This document shows, in pieces, positions 11,768-23,254 of a DNA stretch of 64,000 nt. Under the pieces are notes generated by a model that was given only the letters and a program-made list of their open reading frames with translations, was not told the DNA's origin and made no database searches. The stretch is from Ariolimax columbianus. Lineage: Eukaryota > Mollusca > Gastropoda > Stylommatophora > Arionidae. The stretch is taken from NCBI GenBank assembly GCA_036924085.1, contig JAVGWX010000008.1, positions 56,508,814-56,572,813 of the forward strand, read 5' to 3'. The first letter of the stretch is position 1; every line of letters begins with the position of its first letter. The position numbers were made by a program, and so were the translations under genes.

Positions 11768-11905
11768 GCGTCATCTACTCTGCTCTAAAGAAACCACCAA
11801 ACTATGACCGATGGTATGTCATGTCACACAGTTAGTTGCCTCTTTCGACATGCTCTCTGTGAGGCAGTAGTGCTATTCATGTCTTTGACATACACAACGA
11901 CCCCG
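11768..11905 (+). repeat. Dispersed repeat D, partial copy
   Basis: Matches the right part of repeat D and extends to the CTCTGTGAGGCAGTAGTGCT end shared with the copy at 16033. Confidence 0.7.
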
Positions 11906-12079
11906 GGATTTCACCTGACCCTTATTACTCTTCACTTTCAAAGAAATTAACGTCTGATTCATACTAGTTTGGATGATCCAGGCCTCCCTCGAGAGACGCA
12001 CGGTCCAGCAAATGCAGAATCTCCACAATTCCGAACTTCGGCAATTATCATTGTCGGTCGAGGTAGTTGGTCACGCAAC

Positions 12080-12304
12080 CATCAGCGGGTGAGCAGCATT
12101 CTCAGACGATAGGATGATCTTTGGAGCACGTCAACATCAGCGGGTGGGCAGCATTCTCAGACGATAGGATGACCTTTGGAGCACGTCAACATCAGCGGGT
12201 GGGCAGCATTCTCAGAAGATAGGGTGACCTTTGGAGCACGTTGACATCAGCGGGTGGGCAGCATTCTCAGAAGATAGGATGACCTTTGGAGCAAGTCGAC
12301 ATCA
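12080..12304. repeat. 55-bp minisatellite, 4 units
   Basis: Units start at 12080, 12135, 12190 and 12245 with CATCAGCGGGTGGGCAGCAT, TCTCAGACGATAGGATGACC, TTTGGAGCACGTCAA. Few substitutions. Confidence 0.9.
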
Positions 12305-12526
12305 GCCTTGTACCCTCGAGCCGGAGAACTGCATAATCCAGAATAGAGAGTGGTGGATACTCAGTTGGGACCGAGTCATCAAGTAAGCAAGTAATGTAGA
12401 TAGCAGTTGGTGTCATGGGGCACGGTGAGATAGTAGAACAAGTCAATAAATAAGTTCATAAATGCTTGTTACAAAAGCAAAATGAGATGCGAACTTGAAA
12501 TTTTGTTATTTTTATACTGACTTTGT

Positions 12527-13400
12527 CCCTTATTTCTCCACATAATTTACAACATCCATACATTTATCCCATCGCCTTATCAGTGCACAGACACTTCCAG
12601 TATAGAAGTCGGTGGTCTGTTGTGTCGGCCACGTTTGCACTTCACATTCAACCTTTTCGTTAAGGTGAGTTTTTATAGCACCAAACAGGTGGAAATCTCT
12701 CGGGGCTAAGTCGTGGCTGTAAGGTTGATGTTCAAGAAGTTGTCGCTCTAGTTGGTAAATTCTCTCCTGGATTAACTCAGCTGTGTGTGGTCTGACATTG
12801 TCATGATGGAATAGTACTCTTCTAGTCAGCAGTCCTGGACGTTTTCTTTTAATTGAATCCTTAAGCAACAACAGAGCTGCATAGTACGATACAGTTTTCA
12901 CATTGTCGCCTTTCTTATGGAATTTAGTTAACATCAGTCCGTGAGAACCCAAAACACTATAAGTATAACCGTCCCTGCTGATGGCGTAACCTGGAATTTC
13001 CTTGCAGAAGGTGAAGAAGAAAAATCCCATTACACAGAATCACGCTTTGTTTCGGATTGGTAATGATGCACTAATGATTTGTAACAGGAGAATATATGTT
13101 CAGCATATCTTCTCCTTCATCTGCGTGGTGACAGAGATGCTGCAAGAACAGACCCATTTGATTCATTTTATGTCGTCAGTTTGGTGTCTGGTTGCCCACC
13201 GTGAGACCACTTGCCGGAAATGTAATCGATCATACATTATGCTGTAGACTAAACCATGCGAACACCCTACTGCAGCTGCTAGACTGTCTATGTTTACTTG
13301 CTTATCAGTTCGGATCATCTCCCCCGCAAGCATCACATATTTCTGTTGCACTTTGATTAGGACGACCATGTCGGGGCTCATCAGCCTTTTTTTAAGCATC
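12527..13400 (-). pseudogene. mariner-like transposase pseudogene
   Basis: DDE transposase of the mariner superfamily, which cuts and pastes the element at TA. On the minus strand the N-terminal part (13163-13399) shows a helix-turn-helix: VNIDSLAAAVGCSHGLVYSI. The C-terminal part (12530-13030) shows VLGSHGLMLTKFHKKGDNV, then the second catalytic Asp in VLFHHDNVRPHTA and the third in HQPYSHDLAPRDFHLFG, a spacing of about 34 residues as in DD34D mariners, ending RWDKCMDVVNYVEK. The two halves are in different frames and the segment holding the first catalytic Asp has decayed, so it is dead. No terminal inverted repeats were found at its edges. Confidence 0.85.
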
Positions 13401-13734
13401 CTTGCAAAAATGTATCGACCCAGTTCTGCACTGCATTACGCGACAAACACTTCTCACCGTAAACATGAAGCGTTTCCTTATTAATATTTTTAGTCGAAAG
13501 ACCTTTTATTCCCCCCCCCCCCCCCTTCCCCATAACGCATTACGCTATTATTTTTGTACATTCTATGAGCACGGATGTCAATCTGTATATTAGCTAGGCA
13601 GGTGAATGCGATGCCTAGCGTATTATATCTACAGTTATCACAAAGCTGGAAGATGCTGTCACCTAATGACAACTTTAGAAACCGCCAACTACATTTGTCA
13701 GCTCTCCCATATCAGTTTGTGACCTACTTCCTGA

Positions 13735-14525
13735 CTTACCTTTATAAATTACAGAAAACCTTTGACAGAGTCCAGTTTGAGAAACTAATTACATGCCTTA
13801 AACGCAGGTATGAATGGTAAAGACACAATCAAACTGCGCAACCTATACACTGACAGCAAATTGCCACTTTAAGATCTTACTTGGAATCCTGGTGTTCAAA
13901 CAGCAGGTGTATTCCACCTGCAAGGTAGCCGAAGGCTATCTATTGTAAGTTCGTTTCGCGATTTATTTTACGTCCTGTGGTGTACTATGCTTGGGAGAAG
14001 ATAGGTGGCGTGTTGGTTGGGAATTTCATTACTCTTCGAACTTTTTACACGGAAAATGGCTAACAGCCTGCTCTTGTGGACTTTCAACTGCCAGCGGTTC
14101 TTTTATATGCACAAGACATGTACACAATCAACGAATTTGTCGACCGTCTCCAACTGGTATCGGCGCTAGGTCGCTTGAAACTGGCGAGTTTCGTGATTTC
14201 ATTCGTTTCTTGAGATGTCAGCACCTTGACTGACGGTTATGTCAGCACATGAAAGATCTGGAAGCATTACCACACCATGTATATAAAGGAGTGCGATAAA
14301 GATATATACAACTATTGTACGATATGTATGTCTCTTTAACAATTAATCAGATCACATTTCTCGACCAACTCTGAGAAACCATGGGAACCAGAAAAAAAAG
14401 ACACGTAATCTAATCAACAAGCAAAAAATAGATTACCAAACAATAGAACAGGCCAAGAGCTTCTCCTATCTTGGAAATAAAATAACTTTGGACTGAAGAT
14501 GCGAAATGGAAATAACAAGGGGAAT
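13735..14525 (+). mobile_element. RTE/CR1-like LINE remnants
   Basis: Two short coding traces: LQKTFDRVQFEKLITCLK near 13753-13805 (RT motif A region, normally '(D/E)K AFDRV.HEKL') and, near 14440-14535, IEQAKSFSYLGNKIT followed by RCEMEITRGIGMA, the usual 'F.YLGS.IT.DG.C..EI..RI..A' block. Between them sequence is missing or decayed. The 27-bp minisatellite starts immediately after GIGMA. Confidence 0.65.
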
Positions 14526-16030
14526 AGGGATGGCCACATCCACCAACATCAGTCATATATTGACATCCACCAACATCAGTCATATATTGACATCCACCAA
14601 CATCAGTCATATATTGACATCCACCCACATGAGTCATATATTGACATCCACCAACATGAGCCATATATTGACATCCACCAACATGAGTCATATATTGACA
14701 TCCACCAACATGAGCCATATATTGACATCCACCAACATCAGTCATATATTGACATCCACCAACATGAGTCATATATTGACATCCACCAACATGAACCATA
14801 TATTGACATCCACCAACATCAGTCATATATTGACATCCACCAACATCAGTCATATATTGACATCCACCAACATGAGCCATATATTGACATCCACCAACAT
14901 CAGTCATATATTGACATCCACCAACATCAGCCATATATTGACATCCACCAACATGAGTCATATATTGACATCCACCAACATGAGCCATATATTGACATCC
15001 ACCAACATGAGTCATATATTGACATCCACCAACATCAGTCATATATTGACATCCACCAACATGAGTCATATATTGACATCCACCAACATGAACCATATAT
15101 TGACATCCACCAACATCAGTCATATATTGACATCCACCAACATCAGTCATATATTGACATCCACCAACATGAGCCATATATTGACATCCACCAACATCAG
15201 TCATATATTGACATCCACCAACATCAGCCATATATTGACATCCACCAACATCAGTCATATATTGACATCCACCAACATGAGCCATATATTGACATCCACC
15301 AACATGAGTCATATATTGACATCCACCAACATCAGTCATATATTGACATCCACCAACATGAGTCATATATTGACATCCACCAACATGAGTCATATATTGA
15401 CATCCACCAACATGAGTCATATATTGACATCCACCAACATCAGTCATATATTAACATCCACCCACATGAGCCATATATTGACATCCACCAACATGAGTCA
15501 TATATTGACATCCACCAACATCAGTCATATATTGACATCCACCAACATGAGTCATATATTGACATCCACCAACATGAACCATATATTGACATCCACCAAC
15601 ATGAGCCATCTATTGACATCCACCAACATCAGTCCTATATTGACATCCACCAACATCAGTCATATATTGACATCCACCAACATGAGTCATATATTGACAT
15701 CCACTTACATGAGCCATCTATTGACATCCACCAACATCAGTCATATATTGACATCCACCAACATCAGTCATTTATTGACATCCACTTACATGAGCCATCT
15801 ATTGACATCCGCCAACATGAGCCATATATTGACATCCACCAACATCAGTCATATATTGACATCCACTTACATGAGGCATCTATTGACATCCACCAACATC
15901 AGTCATATATTGACATCCACCTAAATGAGCCATATATTAATATCCACCAACATGAGCCATATATTGACATCCACCAACATGAGCCATATATTGTCATCCA
16001 CAAACATGAGTGATATATTAATGTCCACCA
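14526..16030. repeat. 27-bp minisatellite, about 55 units
   Basis: Unit CATCAGTCATATATTGACAT + CCACCAA, from 14547 with a fixed 27-bp step. Main variants are CATCAGT, CATGAGT, CATGAGC and CATGAAC, and towards the right end ACTTACAT and CATCTATTG forms. Since 27 is a multiple of 3 and the unit lacks stops, two + frames (14499-16013, 14506-15924) and one minus frame (14410-15447) stay open; all are by-products. Confidence 0.97.
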
Positions 16031-16032
16031 AC

Positions 16033-16405
16033 ATCTTAGTTTTAGTCTTAGTCGACCTGCTCTTCTACAGTGACAGATGCCCCTGTGCAGGTCCCAGCTC
16101 TGGTATGAGCTGGATGTAGCCGGGAGGAGGATTTCCTGCTAAGCGGGCCAGGCTCGAGCAGCTTATTATTCCGCTACTTGGGACAAGTGCCACGAATTAA
16201 CCAATGTGCGAATTCATCTTAATGGACTCAAACACTTGAACAAAGTAGACCCGCATCCTGTTAGGCGCCATCTATGCTGCTCTTAACAAACCACCTAGCC
16301 ATGGCCGGTGTTATGCCAAGTGACACAGTTAGTCGCCTCTTACCACATGATCTCTGTGAGGCAGTGGAGCTATTCTTGTCCTTGTCATACACAAAGACCC
16401 TGGCG
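16033..16405 (+). repeat. Dispersed repeat D, longest copy
   Basis: Begins directly at the end of the 27-bp array with TCTTAGTTTTAGTCTTAGTC and ends at TGTCATACACAAAGACCCTG. Compare 10738 and 11768. Confidence 0.75.
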
Positions 16406-16504
16406 GACCACTTGATCGAACATCTTGTTTATTCTTCATTATAATCATAGTGTCTTTTTCGGAACGACAATTGTTACTGATGTTCCATCTTGACCGATTG
16501 TTCT

Positions 16505-16825
16505 ATTAGGACACTGAACGCAGCAAAGATGGCGCGTACTAGTTGCGGGTCTACATTGCTCTGGTGTTTTAGTTCATTATGGATACCGACAGGCCACGGA
16601 TTTGCCTGGAATCACACTTGTCAAAGACTAACACTTGTGTTCTTGAAAACGTGTCGTCGTTTTCAATTTGAACTGGTTAGTTCATTCGTTTTTTGTGTTT
16701 TCTTCCTTCGGATTATCCTCGCCTGGACATCTTCTATAGGAATTATCCCGCTTCAACCTGTGTCGTATTTTCACGGTCTAGTGCACACGGTTGAACTTCA
16801 CGAGATTGACGTTTTCACCCTAGCT
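16505..16825 (+). repeat. Dispersed repeat E (~320 bp), copy 1
   Basis: Similar to 55240-55540: shared GCAGCAAAGATGGCGC, TTTAGTTC.TTATGGAT.CC, CCTGTGTCGTATTT.CACGGT and CTTCACGAGA. No coding motif. Origin unknown. Confidence 0.6.
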
Positions 16826-17225
16826 GCAAAAAGAGTCGGTTAAAGGTGTGACTGAAATTTAAATCCGACTATAATGGACTGGAACACGGCCAGTCAAACA
16901 CATCACTTACACGCTGCGTGATGTTACTACGACCTTTTGCGGTTATGGGAAAGCACGACACACAAAGATAGATGTCCTCTCCCTCCCCTGCCTTGTGAGA
17001 TGCATGTTTACGGGAGGGGCTTCGGGAGAAAACTCTGTGGAAAAATCTGCATCTTTGTGCTATCTTCAGTTGTCTTGATAAAATTTTGCCACTGGCTAAA
17101 GGTAGCTCAGACCAAAAGAGTGAGGTTGACAAAAGACCGAGTTTCTTCCTCATTTTAATCCAAATTACAGAGAAAGGTACCCAATTTCAGCGGACACAGC
17201 AACAGAAAAGACTGTCCACACGGCT
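16826..17225. other. No feature recognised
   Basis: Open stretches on both strands (16869-17158) carry no recognisable motif. Confidence 0.35.
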
Positions 17226-17592
17226 AAACATAGAGAGTGGTCTTCATCACTTGTGATGGACAAACAAAGAGAGTAGACTTCATCACGTGTGATGCACAAA
17301 CAAAGAGAGTAGACTTCATCACGTGTGATGGACAAACAAAGAGAGTAGACTTCATCACGTGTGATGGACAAACAAAGACAGTAAACTTCATCACCTGTGA
17401 TGGACAAAGAAAGAGAGTAGACTTCATCACGTGTGATGGACAAACAAAGAGAGTAGACTTCATCACGTGTGATGGACAAACAAAGAGAGTAGACTTCATC
17501 ACGTGTAATGGACGAACAAAGAGAGCGGTCTTCATCACTTGTGATGGACTAACAAAGACAGTGGTCTTCATCACATGTGATAGACGAACATC
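17226..17592. repeat. 36-bp minisatellite with an E-box dyad, about 10 units
   Basis: Unit GACTTCATCACGTGTGATGG + ACAAACAAAGAGAGTA. Most units keep CATCACGTGTGATG, an imperfect palindrome centred on CACGTG. All three frames remain partly open on both strands because the period is a multiple of 3. Confidence 0.95.
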
Positions 17593-17639
17593 ATTAGCAC
17601 CTGAATCAGTAGTGTGCTTGTTTCCCAAAGGAATAAGGT

Positions 17640-18200
17640 TGATGCACCGGTCTATCCAGTTGTGTAAGAGTACCTGGGAACACTGGTAGTAGATAAATGT
17701 GCCATTTTGAAGTGGATCAGCGTCCGCCGTTTAGGATAAAGACACTTCAGTCGATGAAATAGCAATGCACACATTGCAGAGTTATTAAATTATACTTGGG
17801 TTGAGCAAAGAGGAGCGCCTGAAAGTAAAGATCAGGAGTGTGTACAACCAGCGAGCTACATGAACCATCAGTCTCTACAATCTTCGCCATTTGCTGAGGG
17901 GAACTGAGTGACAGATTTTCCCGTAGCGCAGTGACGTTTGTTTCTAACAATTTTAAAAAATAACAACCATTACATTTTTGTTAACAGAAAAACTGTATAA
18001 ATTGATATAATTAAATGGTAATCTATACTATTTTTCTGAATGTTTTGATATCTATTTGATATCTGAAGACGACATAATTCAGGAACGGTGCGAAAAAAAG
18101 AGTTGCAATTCTCATTGTATACTCTATGGCCGAATTCTAGATCAACGAAATTTATTCCTAGTCGCTATGTGTCGCTTGAAGTTACGTAGACAAGACGTAA
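17640..18200. other. No gene recognised
   Basis: A short segment near 17848-17880 (ACAACCAGCGAGCTACATGA) recurs at 40100-40120, suggesting an unclassified dispersed repeat. Nothing else identified. Confidence 0.35.
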
Positions 18201-18213
18201 GGTTGTAAGAAAA

Positions 18214-18730
18214 TTGTTTATGTTGATATTTTTACCCGCTTTTATTTCGACTAGATTTGTGTGTTTCAAAAGAATTTATCAAACTGTTAAAACACCAACA
18301 AGAAATTGCGAATTCTTCAATTTCAATAGCGAAAAATCTAAAAATTGCAAAGACTCGCAAGATGAGCACAGTACAATGAAGACAGAGAAAGACCACGTGA
18401 AAAGAGATAACAAGAAGAGCTCTCAGACGACTGAATGAAAGTGAAGAAGAACATTATCAACAACTTCGAGATCAACTCTACAATGAAGCAAATTTACAAC
18501 AAAATGAGATTGTTGGAGAGAATGATGAACGACCTTTGTCAACCTCAGGACATAATGAGTCCAATTTAGAGAATGACGAACGACTCTGAGACCTTTGTCA
18601 ACCTCAGAACATAATGAGTCCAATGGAGAGAATGATGAACGACTCTGAGAACTTCGTCAACCTCAGAACATAATGCGATAGATGACGAGAATGCTGAACG
18701 ACTCTGAGGCCTTCGTCAAAGTTCGGCACC
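18214..18730 (+). other. Lys/Glu-rich remnant with a ~57-bp internal repeat, unknown
   Basis: A + strand reading from 18214 to 18438 is rich in Lys, Asn and Ser, and continues in another frame as RALRRLNESEEEHYQQLRDQ. This charged helical pattern is reminiscent of N-terminal repeats in Helitron-type proteins, but no helicase or Rep motif is present. From about 18510 the segment GAGAATGATGAACGACTCTG, CCTCAGAACATAATGAGTCC recurs four times. I do not assign a function. Confidence 0.35.
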
Positions 18731-20225
18731 TTCAAGACGGGCTGGAAAGGGAGGAATAAAATCCTCAACGACTAGATCGGCAAAAGTGCAACAGGAAACT
18801 TTACAAGCCAACACATGGAACTTTTTGAAACATATCGAGCCGACATTTTCAACAGTTTTTTTTAAAAACTAAGACGATGTGTGGACTGAGGGGAAGAAAT
18901 GATGACATGTTTAGAAGTGGAATAGATGGACAGAAGAATTGGTGGGTTGAACAAATAACGTTATTTCTCGTGTGAAGCATGGTAGTAAAGTTTGCAGAGT
19001 CAAATAATTGGCTAATCGTGCATGTAAATTAATTGCACTACATATTTAAGAGGACTTAAATCGAATAATAATAATCGTTCAATTGAACATTAGTCCCTGC
19101 TATAATGGATACATCTGTGTCAGTTCTTCTCACTTTAAAGTTTTGGAAGCACTGTCATAAGAGACTACTACATTTTTTTCAATATTTCATGAGTCGTATA
19201 TTTTCAATTACGAAGCAAGCATACATTTCTTTTAAATGAAGACCTTGCATTTGCTGTCACTTAAAAAACAGTAATATCTTCACCTTATCTGGGGCTGGCC
19301 CTATCTATTGAAGACAGATCACATTAGATTTTAAATCTGTACTTTTATGGACTTGAAAGCGTGTTCTGTTACCAGTACCGTGCCCTTTATAACTGGCCAC
19401 CTCTGTCGCTCCCTTCCTCTGATCTATTTTCCTTATTTCGTTACATTTCACACAGACTCTGTCCTTACGGATTTCAAGCACAGCTTTCATGTCTGTCCAC
19501 TTCTCCTTAACTAACTCTACAGTTTCTGGGATGACCAGATCTCACCATTTATTCGTGGTCCGTTGACTAATGTATTCTGAGACCGGTTCGGGGAAATTTC
19601 ACACGGCCTGGCTTTTGCCTTTTCATTCCCCAGCCGCCCGCTCTGGGATTCTAATCAAAAGGTTTACGTGAAGTTCAATACTGGGTGAAGAATTTATGGA
19701 TTTTAGCAGAAGGGCGTCTGTGCCTGGAGATCAGTCTTGATTTAGCTATGAGTATCTCTGTTGAAAATGGCGAATGAAGATTTAGTGGAGTCAATCGTAT
19801 TGTTTATTTCAGTTGCTTTCTTTCATTAACTGCTAATTATTTTGTATGTGGCTCTGTTTACATGACATGAATTGTATTATGCTTCAAAAAAATAAATATG
19901 CAACTGTCTCCGCACAAGAAAGTCATAAAATACGACTAAAGAGGGTTATGACTGGGGCAGGGAACCCCGTTATATAAAACCATTAATATTGAAGCCGCCA
20001 CTGTTTCATATACAGGAGAGCTGTAATATTGGTTATATGCTCTTCCTGTAGCAAAGAAACAAACAAAAATGGTAAGCATCATTCGCTTAAGCAGCTTCAG
20101 TACTTATAGAAAATTATACCTGTGCGATTGATGTGGCTCATGTCATTGTATTATAGACTCAATAAATAGAATATTTTTCTAAAGAATCTGACACTCATGT
20201 CAAACGATCATAGTCAAATTCCAAA
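18731..20225. other. No gene recognised
   Basis: AT-rich sequence. On the minus strand about 19305-19540 a short open stretch (with VCVKCNEIRKIDQRKG) has a protein-like look, but I recognise no family. Nothing else supported. Confidence 0.35.
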
Positions 20226-20229
20226 GAAA

Positions 20230-20915
20230 CAGTTTAGGGTGAAAGATTGGGACTGAATATCAATATGAAGAAAACCAAGCTCCTTAAATTCAACACTATC
20301 AACAAAAAACAAATGATGCTGGAAAGAGATTATTTGGAAAATGTAGATACCTTTACCTATTTTGGCAGCACAATTGACACATTAGACGCATACGTAGGAT
20401 CAGAATTGGAAAGACAAGAGGGGAATTTTTTACACTAAGCAACATATGGAGTTCAAAAGAAAACAAAATTCACACCGAAGTTAGAATATTCAATGTCAAG
20501 TCGGTGCTGCTGTATGGACCGGAGACATGGAGAACGACCAAGGTTGTACAACAAAGACTCAAATCCTTCGTTAACATATTCCTGTGAAGGATAATTGGCA
20601 TTTCTGGATAGGACATGGTGAGGAATTAGGACCTTTGGGAAATGAGCCATCAACAGCCACTGGATCAGCATATTAAGCGAAGAAAATAGTACTGGGTACG
20701 CTACAGGAGGAACCGCTCAACATAGTCAGAGAGGCTCTTTCATGAAATCTTCCAGACAGGAAAGAGAGAGGTAGACCCACACAAATTAGAAAAGGTAACG
20801 TTAGAAGAAACTACGAAATTTTTGCATATGGAGAGGGGAAGAAGGAGCAGCCCAGGACTGTGTACGCTGGCGGGATGTTGTCAATGGCCTATCCACCGAT
20901 AAGGGCAACTGGCAT
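20230..20915 (+). mobile_element. RTE/CR1-like LINE, 3' end
   Basis: Degenerate RT thumb and tail: GLNINMKKTKLLKFN, VDTFTYFGSTIDT, then in other frames a 'VLLYG.ETW' equivalent (near 20500-20535), and 'GRPTQIRKG', ending 'WRDVVNGL'. This is the standard order at the end of such LINEs. Frames are broken in several places. The end is followed directly by a GATT-type microsatellite, likely its 3' tail. Confidence 0.75.
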
Positions 20916-20960
20916 TGATTGATTGATGATTGATTAATTGATTAATTGATTGATTAAGAT
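20912..20960. repeat. (TGAT/TTAAT)n microsatellite, LINE tail
   Basis: TGATTGATTGATGATTGATT and TTAATTGATTAATTGATTGA follow the LINE end, as expected of a retrotransposon with a short repeated tail. Confidence 0.8.
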
Positions 20961-21440
20961 ATGGTACTTTTACGACTTGCACGATTAAGATAGACAACTG
21001 ATGGCACTTAAAAAGGGCATACACTATTATGAAAGGTAACTGATGTAACATAGAACAGACGTAATGGATTAGGAAAGAAAGCTGATGGTGAATAGAAATG
21101 GCATGCATGGTTAGGAAATAAAATGTGTGCCAATTGGCACATGTGAATGATATGCTTGATCTTGAAAGGCAACATATGGCACATGTAACTGGCACGCAGG
21201 ATTAGGAAAAGTAATTGATGCCACAATGACTCATTGGAATGTAATGATGTGTCATGAAAGAGAACTGATGGCACATAGACATGACATGCAGGATTGTCAT
21301 AGGCAATTTTTGGCAGCAGTTAGCACTAAGGAGTGTTAATAGTATCGTTATCTGCAACTAAGGACTTACAGGTTTGCACACAGGACTGTAAAATGTAACT
21401 ATTATTAATTTGTATTATTATTGAGTGAATACGGATAGGG
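20961..21440. other. Degenerate tandem-like region
   Basis: Loose recurrences of GATGGCACATAGAAATGGCA-like text (for example at 20998, 21080, 21175, 21252) suggest an old ~55-bp minisatellite that has decayed. Confidence 0.4.
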
Positions 21441-21444
21441 GCTC

Positions 21445-21778
21445 ACCCTGGGGGCCACTCTTCCCCTTCTCTCTCTCCTCTTACCTCCCCCTGTTTCATT
21501 TGACTGTCCTACAGTCACACCCTTGCACAACTTTCACACGCGCCCTCATGGTAAAGCCCTTCCATTGAAATTTGGTTGGGCTAGCTTCTGAGGGCGCACA
21601 AACCTAGCATAGGTATATACAGATGCACACATGCATCCAAGCACTGGTTTATGCGTCCTGATATCGCCAAATTGACTACGGTCTGGGGGGCGGGGGGGGG
21701 GGGGGGAATGGCGCGTTTCCGCCAGTAGAAACTAGTGAGGCAAACATCTAAGCAAAATAAAAAATTTAAAAAAAAAGC
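21445..21778 (+). repeat. Dispersed repeat C, copy 2
   Basis: Close match to 7646-7938, with an extra G run (21686-21708) and the same A-rich end. The 49-bp array starts about 30 bp later. Confidence 0.75.
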
Positions 21779-21805
21779 CAACTGCCTTTAAATTGGGTTT
21801 AGCAT

Positions 21806-22555
21806 TCATGACCATGGGAGACGATCGATGCCTGATAGCGCATGGAGTAACCATTCATTACCATGGGAGACGATCGATGCCTGATAGCGCATGGAGTAAC
21901 CATTCATGACCATGGGAGACGATCGATGCCTGATAGCGCATGGAGTAACCATTCATGACCATGGGAGACGATCGATGCCTGATAGCGCATGGAGTAACCA
22001 TTCATGACCATGGGAGACGATCGATGCCTGATAGCGCATGGAGTAACCATTCATGACCATGGGAGACGATCGATGTCTGATAGCGCATGGAGTAACCATT
22101 CATGACCATGGGAGACGATCGATGCCTGATAGCGCATGGAGTAACCATTCATGACCATGGGAGACGATCGATGCCTGATAGCGCATGGAGTAACCATTCA
22201 TGACCATGGGAGACGATCAATGCCTGATAGCGCATGGAGTAACCATTCATGACCATGGGAGACGATTGATACCTGATAGCGCATGGAGTAACCATTCATG
22301 ACCATGGGAGACGATCGATGCCTGATAGCGCACGGAGTAACCATTCATGACCATGGGAGACGATTGATGCCTGATAGCGCATGGAGTAACCATTCATGAC
22401 CATGGGAGACGATCGATGCCTGATAGCGCATGGAGTAACCATTCATGACCATGGGAGACGATCGATGCCTGATAGCGCATGTAGTAACCATTCATGACCA
22501 TGGGAGACGATCGATGCCTGATAGCGCATGGAGTAACCATTCATGATCGTGGGAG
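21806..22555. repeat. 49-bp minisatellite, about 15 units
   Basis: Unit GACCATGGGAGACGATCGAT, GCCTGATAGCGCATGGAGTA, ACCATTCAT. Units are almost identical; scattered single changes (GATTGATAC, CACGGAG) mark a few. Each unit contains CCATGG and ATCGAT. High identity implies recent growth or homogenisation. Confidence 0.97.
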
Positions 22556-22724
22556 ACGACTAAAAAATGCGGAATTTTATATTTCATAAGAAATATAATT
22601 TTATTTTACAACGAATCATGTAATAGAGATCAGAAATTAGTTTACTGGTTATTAATGACCTTACTTTTATAAATGCCAATCCAGAACACATTTATCTTGA
22701 AAATGTATGAACATCTACACACTT

Positions 22725-22945
22725 CTTTTTCTTCCATTTTGTCGTTCCCAACTCCCGATACCAAGTCCTGAAAAAGGCTTTGCAAGTAGTCCGGAGAACG
22801 GCATGCGTTGTGTCGTAGTTTACAGCTTGACTGCGATATTTCAACCTTTCGGTCCGACACATTCGACTTTAGCATGGTATTTTTGGGTACAGGGTTAGCC
22901 TTTCCACTTCGATCCCTTCTCCTTAGCACGTCTACCCTGTTGCAT
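22725..22945 (-). mobile_element. Family A repeat, truncated copy
   Basis: On the + strand it starts with TTCTTTTTCTTCC (complement of the GAA tail) and runs through AGTTTACAGCTTGACTGCGA to CGATCCCTTCTCCTTAGCAC. The 5' part of the element is missing. Confidence 0.75.
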
Positions 22946-23254
22946 CATATTATCTATGATCACATACAGCCAAACACCGAAACACCAAAACATACATACA
23001 CATACACACATATAATCACATGTTCTTATATGCAAATTAATGTATCAATTACCTTTCACTAGAGATTCCAAAGCATAGGTTAGCCACACTGTATTTGGTT
23101 TATGTTAACCAGCTTTAAGTGACCCATGAATCCATCTGTTTACCGAATGGTTCCAGTAGCAATTATTTTTACATGGTGAGCTTGCAAGTCTCATACATAA
23201 CCTTGATAAATTAGCCTGTCACTATCGTTTTGTCGAAATAGATGGGTTCATGAA

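Noticed and set aside
14410..16119. Very long open reading frames (up to 504 codons) on both strands
   Set aside because: They are produced by a stop-free 27-bp tandem unit whose length is a multiple of three; three frames are open at once and none has family similarity.
21806..22555. Regularly spaced direct repeats that might suggest a CRISPR array
   Set aside because: Units are contiguous with no unique spacers, and the genome is eukaryotic with no cas genes. The same applies to the other arrays.
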